A DNA stretch of 41,969 bases, from assembly GCA_947378905.1 (NCBI GenBank), contig CANCLV010000005.1, forward strand, positions 1 through 41,969, written 5' to 3'. Positions 33,904 to 41,505 of this stretch are shown here, in pieces; within the stretch, counting starts at the first letter, position 1, and every line of letters starts with the position of its first letter. The position numbers and the translations under genes are program-made. The notes below the pieces were generated by a model. It saw only the letters and a program-made list of their open reading frames with translations, made no database searches and was not told where the DNA came from. This stretch comes from Opitutia bacterium. GTDB taxonomy: Bacteria; Verrucomicrobiota; Verrucomicrobiia; Opitutales; UBA953.

Positions 33904-35625
33904 TTAGTTGCCGGCTTTGTCGAGCAAGTCGCCGAGACTGTTGAAGTCTCCGCTGCCTGAAGAACCTGTGGAACCGCCACCGGATGAAGGAGCCGCAGGG
34001 GCGCCACCAGTGGAAGGTCCTTTGATGCGCTCGTAGGACGAGATTTCGGCCTGTAAGCGTTCAGCATCGTAGTTAGCAGCCTTGATCGAGAGACCGATAC
34101 GACGGTCTTCTTTATCAATCTTGATAACGCGTGCGCTGACTTCTTGGCCGACTTTAACAACCTCTTTAACATTTTCCACGCGCTGTTCAGCGAGTTGGGA
34201 AACGTGAACGAGACCGTCAATTTCTTCCGAGAGTTCGATGAAGGCACCGAAGTTAGCCACTTTGGAAACCTTACCTTTAACGAGGTCACCAATGCGGAAC
34301 TTCTTGTCGATGTCGCTCCAAGGATCTGTTTGAATTTGTTTAACGCCGAGGGAGATGCGCTGTTGGTCGATATCTACATCGAGAACAATTGCTTCAACAT
34401 CGTCGCCCTTCTTCATCACTTCAGCAGGGTTGTTGATACGACGGGTCCAGCTCATGTCGGTGACGTGAACCATACCATCGATACCATCTTCGAGTTCCAC
34501 GAACGCACCATAGTTGGTGAGGTTGCGAACTTTTCCATGAACGCGAGCGCCCACTGGATAGTTGTGACGAACTTTTTCCCATGGATTTTCTTCGAGTTGG
34601 CGGATGCCCAAGGAGATTTTTTGTTCTTCCTTGTTAACGCTGATGATGACGGCGTCGACTTCTTGGCCCACTTTGAGAATATCAGAAGGTTTCTGTACGC
34701 GCTTAGTCCAGGAGAGTTCGGAAACGTGAACGAGTCCTTCTACGCCACCTTCAATTTCAATGAAGGCACCGTATTGAACCAAGTTGACGACCTTACCATG
34801 AACTTTTTGACCCACAGGGTAACGCTTTTCGATACCTTCCCATGGATTAGGTTGAGTTTGTTTGAGACCGAGTGAAACGCGTTCGCGATCACGATCTACT
34901 TCAACAACCATGACAGTAACTTCTTCGCCTACTTTCACCACTTCGCTTGGGTGACCAATGCGGCCCCAGCTCATATCGGTGACGTGTAAGAGACCGTCAA
35001 GACCGTCGAGATCCACGAAGGCGCCGTAGTCGGTGATATTTTTGATTACACCGCGACGGATGGTACCAGGCTTAACTTCTTCGAGAAGTTTACGACGGCT
35101 TTCTCCGCGCTGCTCTTCGATGAGTTCGCGACGTGAGACGACGAGATTTTTCTTCTCTTTGTTAATCTTGATAATTTTGAAATCGAAAGTTTGGCCAACG
35201 AAGACATCGAGGTTCTTCGGAGGGTTGATATCGATTTGGGAGGAAGGCATGAATGCGTCCACGCCCACGGATACGATGAGTCCGCCTTTGACGACAGACT
35301 TGATGCGGCCTTGGACGATGGAGCCTTCTTGGCAGTTAGCCTCGATGCTTTCCCATTTACGAATTTGAATCGCGCGATCGTAAGATACGGTCGGCGTGCC
35401 ATCCTTGTTCTCAAGTTTCTCGAGATAGACTTCGAGATCCATGCCGACTTGGATTTCAGCCATATCGGGGAATTCGGATTGGGGGATGAATCCCTCGGAC
35501 TTGCCTTTGATGTCTACGACGACGTCTTTATCGCCACGGATTTCCGTGACCTTGGCTTTGATGACCGAGTGAGGTTTGAGCGCGCCGAAATTAGAATCGG
35601 CGAGCAGTTTTTCCATGATGCTCAT
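33904..35625 (-). CDS. rpsA: 30S ribosomal protein bS1
   Basis: A 573-residue protein with six S1 RNA-binding domains. The repeat cores are K-G-K-S-E-G-F-I-P, V-G-V-D-A-F-M-P, D-L-D-G-L-D-G-L-L-H-V, I-E-G-G-V-E-G-L-V-H-V, L-E-D-G-I-D-G-M-V-H-V and L-S-E-E-I-D-G-L-V-H-V. A Ser/Gly-rich tail of about 35 residues ends the protein. S1 brings mRNA to the 30S subunit and matters most where Shine-Dalgarno pairing is weak. Its own start is preceded by A-rich sequence without a Shine-Dalgarno. Confidence 0.97.
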   Translation of the reverse strand: MSIMEKLLADSNFGALKPHSVIKAKVTEIRGDKDVVVDIKGKSEGFIPQSEFPDMAEIQVGMDLEVYLEKLENKDGTPTVSYDRAIQIRKWESIEANCQEGSIVQGRIKSVVKGGLIVSVGVDAFMPSSQIDINPPKNLDVFVGQTFDFKIIKINKEKKNLVVSRRELIEEQRGESRRKLLEEVKPGTIRRGVIKNITDYGAFVDLDGLDGLLHVTDMSWGRIGHPSEVVKVGEEVTVMVVEVDRDRERVSLGLKQTQPNPWEGIEKRYPVGQKVHGKVVNLVQYGAFIEIEGGVEGLVHVSELSWTKRVQKPSDILKVGQEVDAVIISVNKEEQKISLGIRQLEENPWEKVRHNYPVGARVHGKVRNLTNYGAFVELEDGIDGMVHVTDMSWTRRINNPAEVMKKGDDVEAIVLDVDIDQQRISLGVKQIQTDPWSDIDKKFRIGDLVKGKVSKVANFGAFIELSEEIDGLVHVSQLAEQRVENVKEVVKVGQEVSARVIKIDKEDRRIGLSIKAANYDAERLQAEISSYERIKGPSTGGAPAAPSSGGGSTGSSGSGDFNSLGDLLDKAGN

Positions 35626-35698
35626 ATTTTGTTTTTTTGACTAGTTGTCCTGGGCGTCCGGAGACGGTTCCAGGGTTTTGGTTGTTGTTAGGAACGAA

Positions 35699-35738
35699 CC
35701 TTTAGAGATTCCACAAACACATGTTAGTGGGCTAAAGG
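35699..35738 (-). promoter_or_regulatory. Hairpin in the rpsA leader
   Basis: Seven-base arms (CCTTTAG and CTAAAGG) enclose a second 4-base pair (CCAC with GTGG) around a 12-base loop. It lies 74 bases upstream of the rpsA ATG and 42 bases after the stop of the TIGR03790 gene. It may be a read-through brake for the upstream gene or an S1 leader structure for self-control. There is no T-tract, so simple termination is less likely. Confidence 0.5.
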
Positions 35739-35779
35739 GAGGTCGAAAGAACCTGTTTCCACCCTCTAAGGCAAGTCGA

Positions 35780-37300
35780 TTATGAACCGGTGTTAGTAAT
35801 TATTTTCCTTAAATCAGGGTCCTGACTCCAGCCCTCACGGACTAATAAAGACCGTAAAACCTTAAGTCCGAGTTCTTTTTGACCATTTTTGATTAAAAAC
35901 TGTCCCAGTTCCCAAACGAGCCCGTCATCCAAATTATTTAATTCGCTCCAATCATCAATCGGCCAAACCACTGGCTTACCTTCTTCAACGAGCGCTTTAG
36001 TGTACTCGTAGGCTAGGGGTATGGATGGCTTTTTGGCTAAAGTTGAAAGCATCAGCTCGAGATTGAATTCTGGATTTTTAACTTTGCGGATGAGGCATCC
36101 ACGTATGGCTGCATAGGGTCCGAGTTCATCCGGTTTATTTGCATAATCTTTTAACTGCGTCGCGATGTTTACGGCAAAGGGTTTATAAAAGGGATCACCC
36201 AAAATAGTTCCCTGCCAACTGACTACTGGAGTCGCATACCATGCTGCTTCACCTGCGGATTTTCCGTGCATGATTCCGTTGACTAAAAAATCTGGTCTCA
36301 TGGTGAAACCTAAAAACGGTTCATAAACATTACCCGAGGTAAGTCCGGCTCCTTGTTTTACTAATAATGCCGCCCAGTTACTTTCTGGTTTTTTTAACGA
36401 GCTCGCCGAAAAACTATGCAGGTGTAATGCGATCGCTCCTGATGCTAATTTTACTCGAGGTAGGGCAAAGCGCCCTCCTGGTGTTTGCGTGTACCAACCT
36501 AAATAAAATGCTGGTGCATCCGAACGTGCTCGCTCATCAAAGAGCTTGGACGATTGATCCACATCGGTTGGAAATCCGTAGAGTTGGGTGATCTCCGCGG
36601 CAGCTTTAAACCATTTATCGCCTTCTTTATAGGGTCCACCGACATCTACATAGCTACGTCCTCTCAGGCCTAGTTCCTCCGCCCGCCACGCGCCCATCAT
36701 AGCCTTTAGTGCGTCTGTTGGGGTGGGTCCATCGATTCTACTCGTGCGAACAATTTCAGTGATTTCTGTGGAGTCAGGGAAATCCTGACCGAACCACGGA
36801 TTGGGTTTTGCTCCTACGGGGTTGAGATTTACCGCAGCTAATAATGCCAGTTCACTATCAACACAGGCATGATCACCGCGAATTATTTCATAGGACTCAC
36901 TCGTTTGTTTATAGGCGCTGGCTTTGATTTTTAAGGGCACGCCGTAGACGGTAATTAGCCATGAAATTTTTGGATTATCCGTGGGGATGAAGTCTTCCCG
37001 ACCATATGAATCTTTATCTCGATTAATTTTCCCAGAAATAAATTTCATTTCGAGAAGCTGTCGACGCAGCGGATTAAGAATACTCTGACTGAATTGCTCC
37101 CAACTTATTTCTTCGCTGGTGGGTAAGGGCAGGGTGACGAGATTGGATTCAGGAATTCCCCGTTTCCGCATCAACGCCTTGGCAATCAGGATTCCATCGG
37201 GAACATTATCATTTGCCAAAACAATCGTCGTTGTTGGATCGATGTCGGCACGAAGTTCCGCACCTAGAGTACAAATTAAAATGAGCAGACACAACCGCAT
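35780..37300 (-). CDS. TIGR03790-family secreted protein
   Basis: A 506-residue exported protein with a signal peptide (residues 1-18, ending L-R-A-D). It matches the TIGR03790 pattern: N-D-N-V-P-D-G-I-L-I-A, T-V-Y-G-V-P-L-K-I, V-D-S-E-L-A-L-L, R-I-D-G-P-T, Y-L-G-W-Y-T-Q, A-L-H-L-H-S-F-S-A, N-W-A-A-L-L-V-K-Q-G-A-G and T-I-L-G-D-P-F-Y-K-P-F. The family is known from Verrucomicrobia, Planctomycetes and a few others, and its function is not established. The last 100 residues are helical. It probably belongs with the amidase 47 bases upstream. Confidence 0.85.
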   Translation of the reverse strand: MRLCLLILICTLGAELRADIDPTTTIVLANDNVPDGILIAKALMRKRGIPESNLVTLPLPTSEEISWEQFSQSILNPLRRQLLEMKFISGKINRDKDSYGREDFIPTDNPKISWLITVYGVPLKIKASAYKQTSESYEIIRGDHACVDSELALLAAVNLNPVGAKPNPWFGQDFPDSTEITEIVRTSRIDGPTPTDALKAMMGAWRAEELGLRGRSYVDVGGPYKEGDKWFKAAAEITQLYGFPTDVDQSSKLFDERARSDAPAFYLGWYTQTPGGRFALPRVKLASGAIALHLHSFSASSLKKPESNWAALLVKQGAGLTSGNVYEPFLGFTMRPDFLVNGIMHGKSAGEAAWYATPVVSWQGTILGDPFYKPFAVNIATQLKDYANKPDELGPYAAIRGCLIRKVKNPEFNLELMLSTLAKKPSIPLAYEYTKALVEEGKPVVWPIDDWSELNNLDDGLVWELGQFLIKNGQKELGLKVLRSLLVREGWSQDPDLRKIITNTGS

Positions 37301-37347
37301 CAGAGGTTCAGTCTAGTCTAAATATCGCCAAGAGGAAGTTTCAAATC

Positions 37348-38325
37348 CTAGGGCTTAAGTCTATTACTGTAGTCAATAATCCCCGCTGCAATCGATTCGG
37401 CCAGTTTTTGTCTATAGTTAGGATTAGCAATTTGTGCGCCTTCGGTTTGGCTCGAGATAAAACCGCCTTCGATTAGGACGCCAGGGCAGTTTAAAGATTT
37501 AAGAACAGCAAACCGTGCACGTTTTACCGCCCGATCTTCTGTGCACATCGTGTTGACGGTGCGAAGATGCACACTCCAAGCTAAAAGTACGTTCAGGGCA
37601 TCGAGACGATTTCCTGGAAGCATGATACCCGTTGCTGTTTTTTTAGACTGATTGGTCGATGATTCACCTGCCACCGTCAGACAATAAGTTTCCAGTCCGC
37701 AAGTTGTATTATCTTTCGGTCCGCCACCATTGAAGTGTAGGCTGATAAATAAATCTGCTTTGAGTTTATTGGCGTAGTCACAACGGTCGGTGAGTTCGAC
37801 ATAGTTGTCTTTATCGCGTGTAAGAAAAACTTCGAACCCAAGTTTTTCTAAAATAATTTTCAGACGCAGAGCCGTATCGAGCGTTGCAGATTTCTCCGCG
37901 TAATTATACATTTTGCTCATAATCCCGGGGTCTTTGCCGCCGTGTCCGGGATCTAATATAATCCGTCGAAAGCCAATCCCGAAGGGTGCCTTATTCCGCC
38001 AGATAAGTGGTACTAAAACTTTATCATAGTCGACTCGGTCGATTGCTAAATTTCCTTTGATGAGGATGAGTGCTTCCGTGAGGTAAACTTTAACTCCACC
38101 AATGGTGATGTAGGGTTTTTTATTTTCTGCGAAAACATCAGGCAGATTTTTTCCAGCGTAACGTTCAGATTCAGCTGGATCCGTTTTTAGTGACTGCACC
38201 GGTTGTAGACCTAAAAGTTTTAAGGTTTCACCCAAAGCTAAATCAGGCTTCGCCCAGGCTTGAGGGGCTACGCCTATCCATAAGAAAAAGGCGAAGAGTA
38301 GAAGGGTGTGCCCGCGGGCTTTCAC
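37348..38325 (-). CDS. N-acetylmuramoyl-L-alanine amidase (AmiC type)
   Basis: A 325-residue exported Zn enzyme that cuts the amide between MurNAc and the peptide in peptidoglycan. A signal peptide (residues 1-25, ending A-W-A) is followed by an uncharacterised stretch of about 90 residues, then Amidase_3. The zinc site starts at I-L-D-P-G-H-G-G (His128), with the later A-E-K-S and S-L-H-F-N-G-G; V-L-I-E-G-G-F-I-S holds the catalytic Glu. The start is a GTG 4 bases after the infC stop, suggesting cotranslation. Confidence 0.93.
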   Translation of the reverse strand: MKARGHTLLLFAFFLWIGVAPQAWAKPDLALGETLKLLGLQPVQSLKTDPAESERYAGKNLPDVFAENKKPYITIGGVKVYLTEALILIKGNLAIDRVDYDKVLVPLIWRNKAPFGIGFRRIILDPGHGGKDPGIMSKMYNYAEKSATLDTALRLKIILEKLGFEVFLTRDKDNYVELTDRCDYANKLKADLFISLHFNGGGPKDNTTCGLETYCLTVAGESSTNQSKKTATGIMLPGNRLDALNVLLAWSVHLRTVNTMCTEDRAVKRARFAVLKSLNCPGVLIEGGFISSQTEGAQIANPNYRQKLAESIAAGIIDYSNRLKP

Positions 38326-38329
38326 GGAA

Positions 38330-39007
38330 TTACTCGGTATCGTTTTCGCCGTTATCTACCGCTGAATCGTCCTCTTGATCATCATCCGAAGGCTCGGCAT
38401 TGTGAATGAGCTTACGACGATTAGCCTGTAAAGGTGTTAAGCCCACTACGATGGCTCGACCAGTGCGCTTGGGTTCGTTGTCCCGCGTGCAAATGTGCAT
38501 GAGTTCAGCAATTGCTTTGTTCATGGTTTCGAGACCAATTTCAGGGTGCTCTAATTCACGGTAACGATATTGTAAGAGCAGTTTTACTTTGTGTCCGTGA
38601 TAAAGGAAATTTTCGGCACGACGTACTTTGATCATTAAGTCGTGCACATCAATACGTGGACGGAGTTTTAATTCCTTCACCTTCGTCGCTGTCTTTTGAT
38701 GCTTATGCTTCTTGGCTTCTTCGTATAAATATTTTCCGTACTCAATTAATTTACAAACAGGCGGCACGGCAGTCGCAGCAATTTCAATTAAATCAACGCC
38801 TTCTTCTTGTGCGAGTTGTAAGGCTTTAGATGTCGGCATCACGCCGAGCATATCGCCTTTGGCTGTGATCACGCGAATCTCTGTCGCACGTATCTTCTCG
38901 TTACGTTTGGGTCCTTTATCCTCTCGGCTGCGATTATTGAAGCGCTGCTGACTAGAGTTGGATGAGTTTTTGGGCCGAGGGCTATTCGGGCGATAAGGGG
39001 TTGCCAT
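38330..39007 (-). CDS. infC: Translation initiation factor IF-3
   Basis: A 225-residue factor that stops early 50S joining and checks the start codon. The N-domain (about 37-112) carries R-N-E-K-I-R-A-T-E-I-R-V-I and V-C-K-L-I-E-Y-G-K-Y. The C-domain (about 117-205) carries K-E-L-K-L-R-P-R-I-D-V-H-D and G-H-K-V-K-L-L-L-Q-Y-R-Y-R-E. A basic Ser/Asn-rich extension of about 35 residues and an acidic tail of about 20 are unusual additions. The start is ATG, not the AUU seen in E. coli. It lies opposite rpmI-rplT rather than ahead of them. Confidence 0.96.
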   Translation of the reverse strand: MATPYRPNSPRPKNSSNSSQQRFNNRSREDKGPKRNEKIRATEIRVITAKGDMLGVMPTSKALQLAQEEGVDLIEIAATAVPPVCKLIEYGKYLYEEAKKHKHQKTATKVKELKLRPRIDVHDLMIKVRRAENFLYHGHKVKLLLQYRYRELEHPEIGLETMNKAIAELMHICTRDNEPKRTGRAIVVGLTPLQANRRKLIHNAEPSDDDQEDDSAVDNGENDTE

Positions 39008-39055
39008 TAGGTATCTTCGTGCGTGTCGTTACTTGTTTAACTTCCGCTTTTAATC

Positions 39056-39078
39056 GCAATGGTTCAAGCACCGATTGC
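39056..39078 (-). promoter_or_regulatory. Hairpin between the peroxiredoxin and infC genes
   Basis: Arms GCAATGGT and ACC-g-ATTGC pair over 8 bases with one bulged base and a 6-base loop. It sits 49-71 bases upstream of the infC ATG, in the 89-base gap, and could be a leader element for infC or a weak terminator of the gene upstream. The gap holds nothing else I recognise. Confidence 0.4.
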
Positions 39079-39096
39079 ATCTCTTGGGATAAATTA

Positions 39097-39579
39097 TCAC
39101 TCACTCTCTAAACGCTTTATCTCGGCCAAGACCTGTTGACCATGCTCGGTGGGCTCAACTTTTGGGATGACGGATTTCAAAACGCCGTTTCCATCGAAGA
39201 GGTAGGCTGCACGCATTGGCCCAAAATATTTCTTACCATACATCGATTTCTCAACGATCGCATCCAACGCCTCGGAGAACTTATCCTCGGGATCAGAAAC
39301 CAAGGTGTATTTAATGCCATTCTTCTCGGCATACTTGAGGTGCGAACTGCTCTTATCTCTCGAGACTGTAATAGTCTTAAATCCTTTACGGACAATGACT
39401 TGTAAATCCTTTGAAAGTGCACAGGTCTGTTTGTCGCAGGCCGAGGTATTGTTGCGCATATACACCGAAACCACGGTCGGACCGTCAATTAGCTCGGAAA
39501 AGGGGACAATTTTGACTTTTCCGTTCAAAACGGCCTCAATTTCGAAGTTTAACTTAGGTTTTTTGCCTATTTTATGCAT
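39097..39579 (-). CDS. bcp: Bcp-type peroxiredoxin
   Basis: A 160-residue thioredoxin-fold protein. The active-site stretch T-S-A-C-D-K-Q-T-C-A-L places the peroxidatic Cys48 and a second Cys53 five residues later, the spacing of two-Cys Bcp/PrxQ enzymes that reduce peroxides. Seen further: V-S-R-D-K-S-S-S-H, L-V-S-D-P-E-D-K-F and a Y-L-F-D-G-N-G-V-L strand. The Pro and Thr of the usual T-P-G-C motif read T-S-A-C, a mild departure. It is divergent from rpmI. Confidence 0.88.
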   Translation of the reverse strand: MHKIGKKPKLNFEIEAVLNGKVKIVPFSELIDGPTVVSVYMRNNTSACDKQTCALSKDLQVIVRKGFKTITVSRDKSSSHLKYAEKNGIKYTLVSDPEDKFSEALDAIVEKSMYGKKYFGPMRAAYLFDGNGVLKSVIPKVEPTEHGQQVLAEIKRLESE

Positions 39580-39718
39580 AGGACTACTCAGTTGTCGGGC
39601 TGGGCTGAACTGTCAAACGGGAGGCCTTTATTATCGGTCAATCGGATCAGTATCAGATTAGATATCCTTTCCCCTTTACAAAAGCCCCCCCGTGCTCTTT
39701 GTTCCGACCCTTTCCGCC

Positions 39719-39910
39719 ATGCAAAAGACACGCAAGTCGATCTCCAAACGCTTCAAAATTACCGGTACTGGTAAAGTGATGCGCAAGTCCCCTAACACTC
39801 GCCACCTTCTTAGTTCCAAGTCGCGCAAGCAACGTCGTCGTGCCAATAAAGACAAGCGCGTCGACTCCGGTTTCGAAAAGAAAATGTTGGCTTCAATGCC
39901 ATTCGCGTAA
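39719..39910 (+). CDS. rpmI: 50S ribosomal protein bL35
   Basis: A 63-residue basic protein starting M-Q-K-T-R-K-S-I-S-K-R-F-K-I-T-G-T-G-K, with R-H-L-L and S-K-S-R-K-Q-R-R later, which is typical bL35. The frame opens at 39692, but the ATG at 39719 fits the family. It is followed by rplT after 87 bases. Confidence 0.95.
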   Translation: MQKTRKSISKRFKITGTGKVMRKSPNTRHLLSSKSRKQRRRANKDKRVDSGFEKKMLASMPFA

Positions 39911-39997
39911 ATCGACTGCCTAAAATTTCTGGCTGACCGGGTGTTCATTAAGGCGACCCCCAGGCCATTAAACTAACCATAAAAACAACATACAAAC
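39911..39997 (+). other. rpmI-rplT gap with possible leader structure
   Basis: This 87-base gap is long for this pair, which are normally adjacent. It contains CTGG and GGGT that can pair with the ACCCCCAG downstream, giving an interrupted stem. In other bacteria L20 binds a leader RNA to control its own operon, so a similar element is possible; no known leader consensus was recognised. Confidence 0.35.
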
Positions 39998-40357
39998 ATG
40001 CCTAGAGCAACTAACGGTCCAGCTACCAAAGCACGCAAACGTCGTGCGATTCGCGCAGCTAAGGGCTACTTCGGAAACAAATCACGTCTCTACGTCTACG
40101 CTCTCGAAGCCGTACAACGTGCACAAAAATTCGCTTACCGCGATCGTCGCAAAAATAAATCGACGTTCCGCCAATTGTGGATTGTACGTCTCAACGCTGC
40201 CTGCCGTCCTCTTGGCATCAGCTACAGTCGTTTAGTGAACGGCCTCAAAAAGGCTAACATCACCATCGACCGTAAAAACCTCAGCGAGCTCGCTATTCAT
40301 GATGCCCCAGCTTTTGAGGCAATCGTGACCTTGGCCAAAGCCGCTTTGAAGAAGTAA
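39998..40357 (+). CDS. rplT: 50S ribosomal protein bL20
   Basis: A 119-residue protein starting M-P-R-A-T-N-G-P-A-T-K-A-R-K-R-R. Family stretches R-A-A-K-G-Y-F-G-N-K-S, Y-A-Y-R-D-R-R-N-K-like (F-A-Y-R-D-R-R-K-N-K), W-I-V-R-L-N-A-A and the C-terminal L-S-E-L-A-I-H-D are present. It is an early assembly protein of the large subunit. It follows rpmI, and a terminator lies 20 bases past its stop. Confidence 0.97.
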   Translation: MPRATNGPATKARKRRAIRAAKGYFGNKSRLYVYALEAVQRAQKFAYRDRRKNKSTFRQLWIVRLNAACRPLGISYSRLVNGLKKANITIDRKNLSELAIHDAPAFEAIVTLAKAALKK

Positions 40358-40377
40358 ATCCTGCTTTCAAACGGTTT

Positions 40378-40410
40378 AACAGGGCCCCGTTCATCGGGGC
40401 CTTGTTGTTT
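40378..40410 (+). terminator. Rho-independent terminator after rplT
   Basis: A 12-base stem (one G-T pair) reads AACAGGGCCCCG against CGGGGCCTTGTT with a TTCAT loop, followed by GTTT. It ends the rpmI-rplT unit and separates it from pheS. Confidence 0.88.
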
Positions 40411-40461
40411 CTGTAGTGCTTTCGCTTGCCGATTTCCTTCTCCATCGCACAAATCTAACCC

Positions 40462-41502
40462 ATGCAGCAACAGCTCGCCCAGCTCGTCGCCACCGCCCAG
40501 GCCGAATCCAAATCCGTCACGAATCGTGCTGAGATGGAAGCCTTCAAAGCACGCGTGGTCGGTCCGAATGGTTCACTCACCGCTGCCATGAAAGGTATGG
40601 CGACTCTTTCCAAAGAAGAACGTCCCATCGTTGGTAAATTAATCAACGAAGCAAAAAAATCAGTCGAAGAAATTTTAGCCGCTCTGCTCACGAAAATTGA
40701 AGACGCTGAAATTAGTTCCGCACTCGGTACGCCGCTCGATCCTACTTTAACGGGCAACGAAACTCCTGCTGGTTTCATTCATCCACTTTCTCGCACGCGC
40801 GAAAAGATTCTTAATACTTTTAAGAAATTAGGATTCACCATCGCTGAGGGTCCTGAAATCGAAACGGAGTGGCATTGCTTCGATGCACTCAACACTCCCG
40901 CCGATCACCCTGCACGCGACATGCAGGATACGCTTTATCTTCCAAAAACATTTCGCTCAGTCGACGCTCCTCGTCGCGGTGAAGAAGCTTTAGTTCTACG
41001 CACACACACTTCCAGTGTGCAAATTCGCACTCTGCTGAATCGCAAACCTCCTTTCCGTATCGTTGCACCAGGTCGTTGCTTCCGTCGTGATGCCGTTGAC
41101 GCGACTCACTCAGCCAACTTCCACCAAGTCGAGGGTCTCTGGATTGACCACAATGTAACGTTGGCCGATTTGCGTGGAGTGCTGGATTTCTTCGTAAAAG
41201 AAACTTTTGGTGCTGACGCCGAAATTCGTCTGCGTCCTTCTTATTTCCCATTCACTGAGCCAAGTTTTGAAATGGATTTACGTTCTCCTAACCTAGGACG
41301 CCTCTCCAATCGCTGGCTCGAAATTATGGGCTGCGGTTTGGTCGACCCTAAAGTCCTCGAGCTTTGTGGATTAAATCCTAACGAATATTCAGGCCTCGCC
41401 TTCGGCTTGGGCCTCGAACGCATCGCTATGTTAGTCCATGGCATCGACGATATTCGCCACTTCTATAACAACGATCTACGCTTCTTGCGTCAGTTCGCCT
41501 AA
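40462..41502 (+). CDS. pheS: Phenylalanyl-tRNA synthetase alpha subunit
   Basis: A 346-residue class II catalytic subunit that charges tRNA-Phe as an alpha2-beta2 enzyme. The N-terminal coiled coil (about 1-85) is followed by the core: H-P-L-S-R-T-R-E-K-I, L-R-T-H-T-S-S-V-Q-I-R (motif 1 region), G-R-C-F-R-R-D-A-V-D-A-T-H (motif 2) and G-L-A-F-G-L-G-L-E-R-I-A-M-L (motif 3). No T-box or leader peptide was seen upstream. pheT follows after 3 bases. Confidence 0.97.
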   Translation: MQQQLAQLVATAQAESKSVTNRAEMEAFKARVVGPNGSLTAAMKGMATLSKEERPIVGKLINEAKKSVEEILAALLTKIEDAEISSALGTPLDPTLTGNETPAGFIHPLSRTREKILNTFKKLGFTIAEGPEIETEWHCFDALNTPADHPARDMQDTLYLPKTFRSVDAPRRGEEALVLRTHTSSVQIRTLLNRKPPFRIVAPGRCFRRDAVDATHSANFHQVEGLWIDHNVTLADLRGVLDFFVKETFGADAEIRLRPSYFPFTEPSFEMDLRSPNLGRLSNRWLEIMGCGLVDPKVLELCGLNPNEYSGLAFGLGLERIAMLVHGIDDIRHFYNNDLRFLRQFA

Positions 41503-41505
41503 ATC

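Noticed and set aside
34144..34875. A 243-codon open frame on the plus strand opposite rpsA
   Set aside because: It lies wholly opposite the S1 repeats, has no recognisable domain, and its frame is a by-product of rpsA codon use.
40411..40461. T-box or attenuator leader for pheS
   Set aside because: The 51 bases before pheS hold neither the conserved T-box sequence nor a Phe-rich leader peptide.
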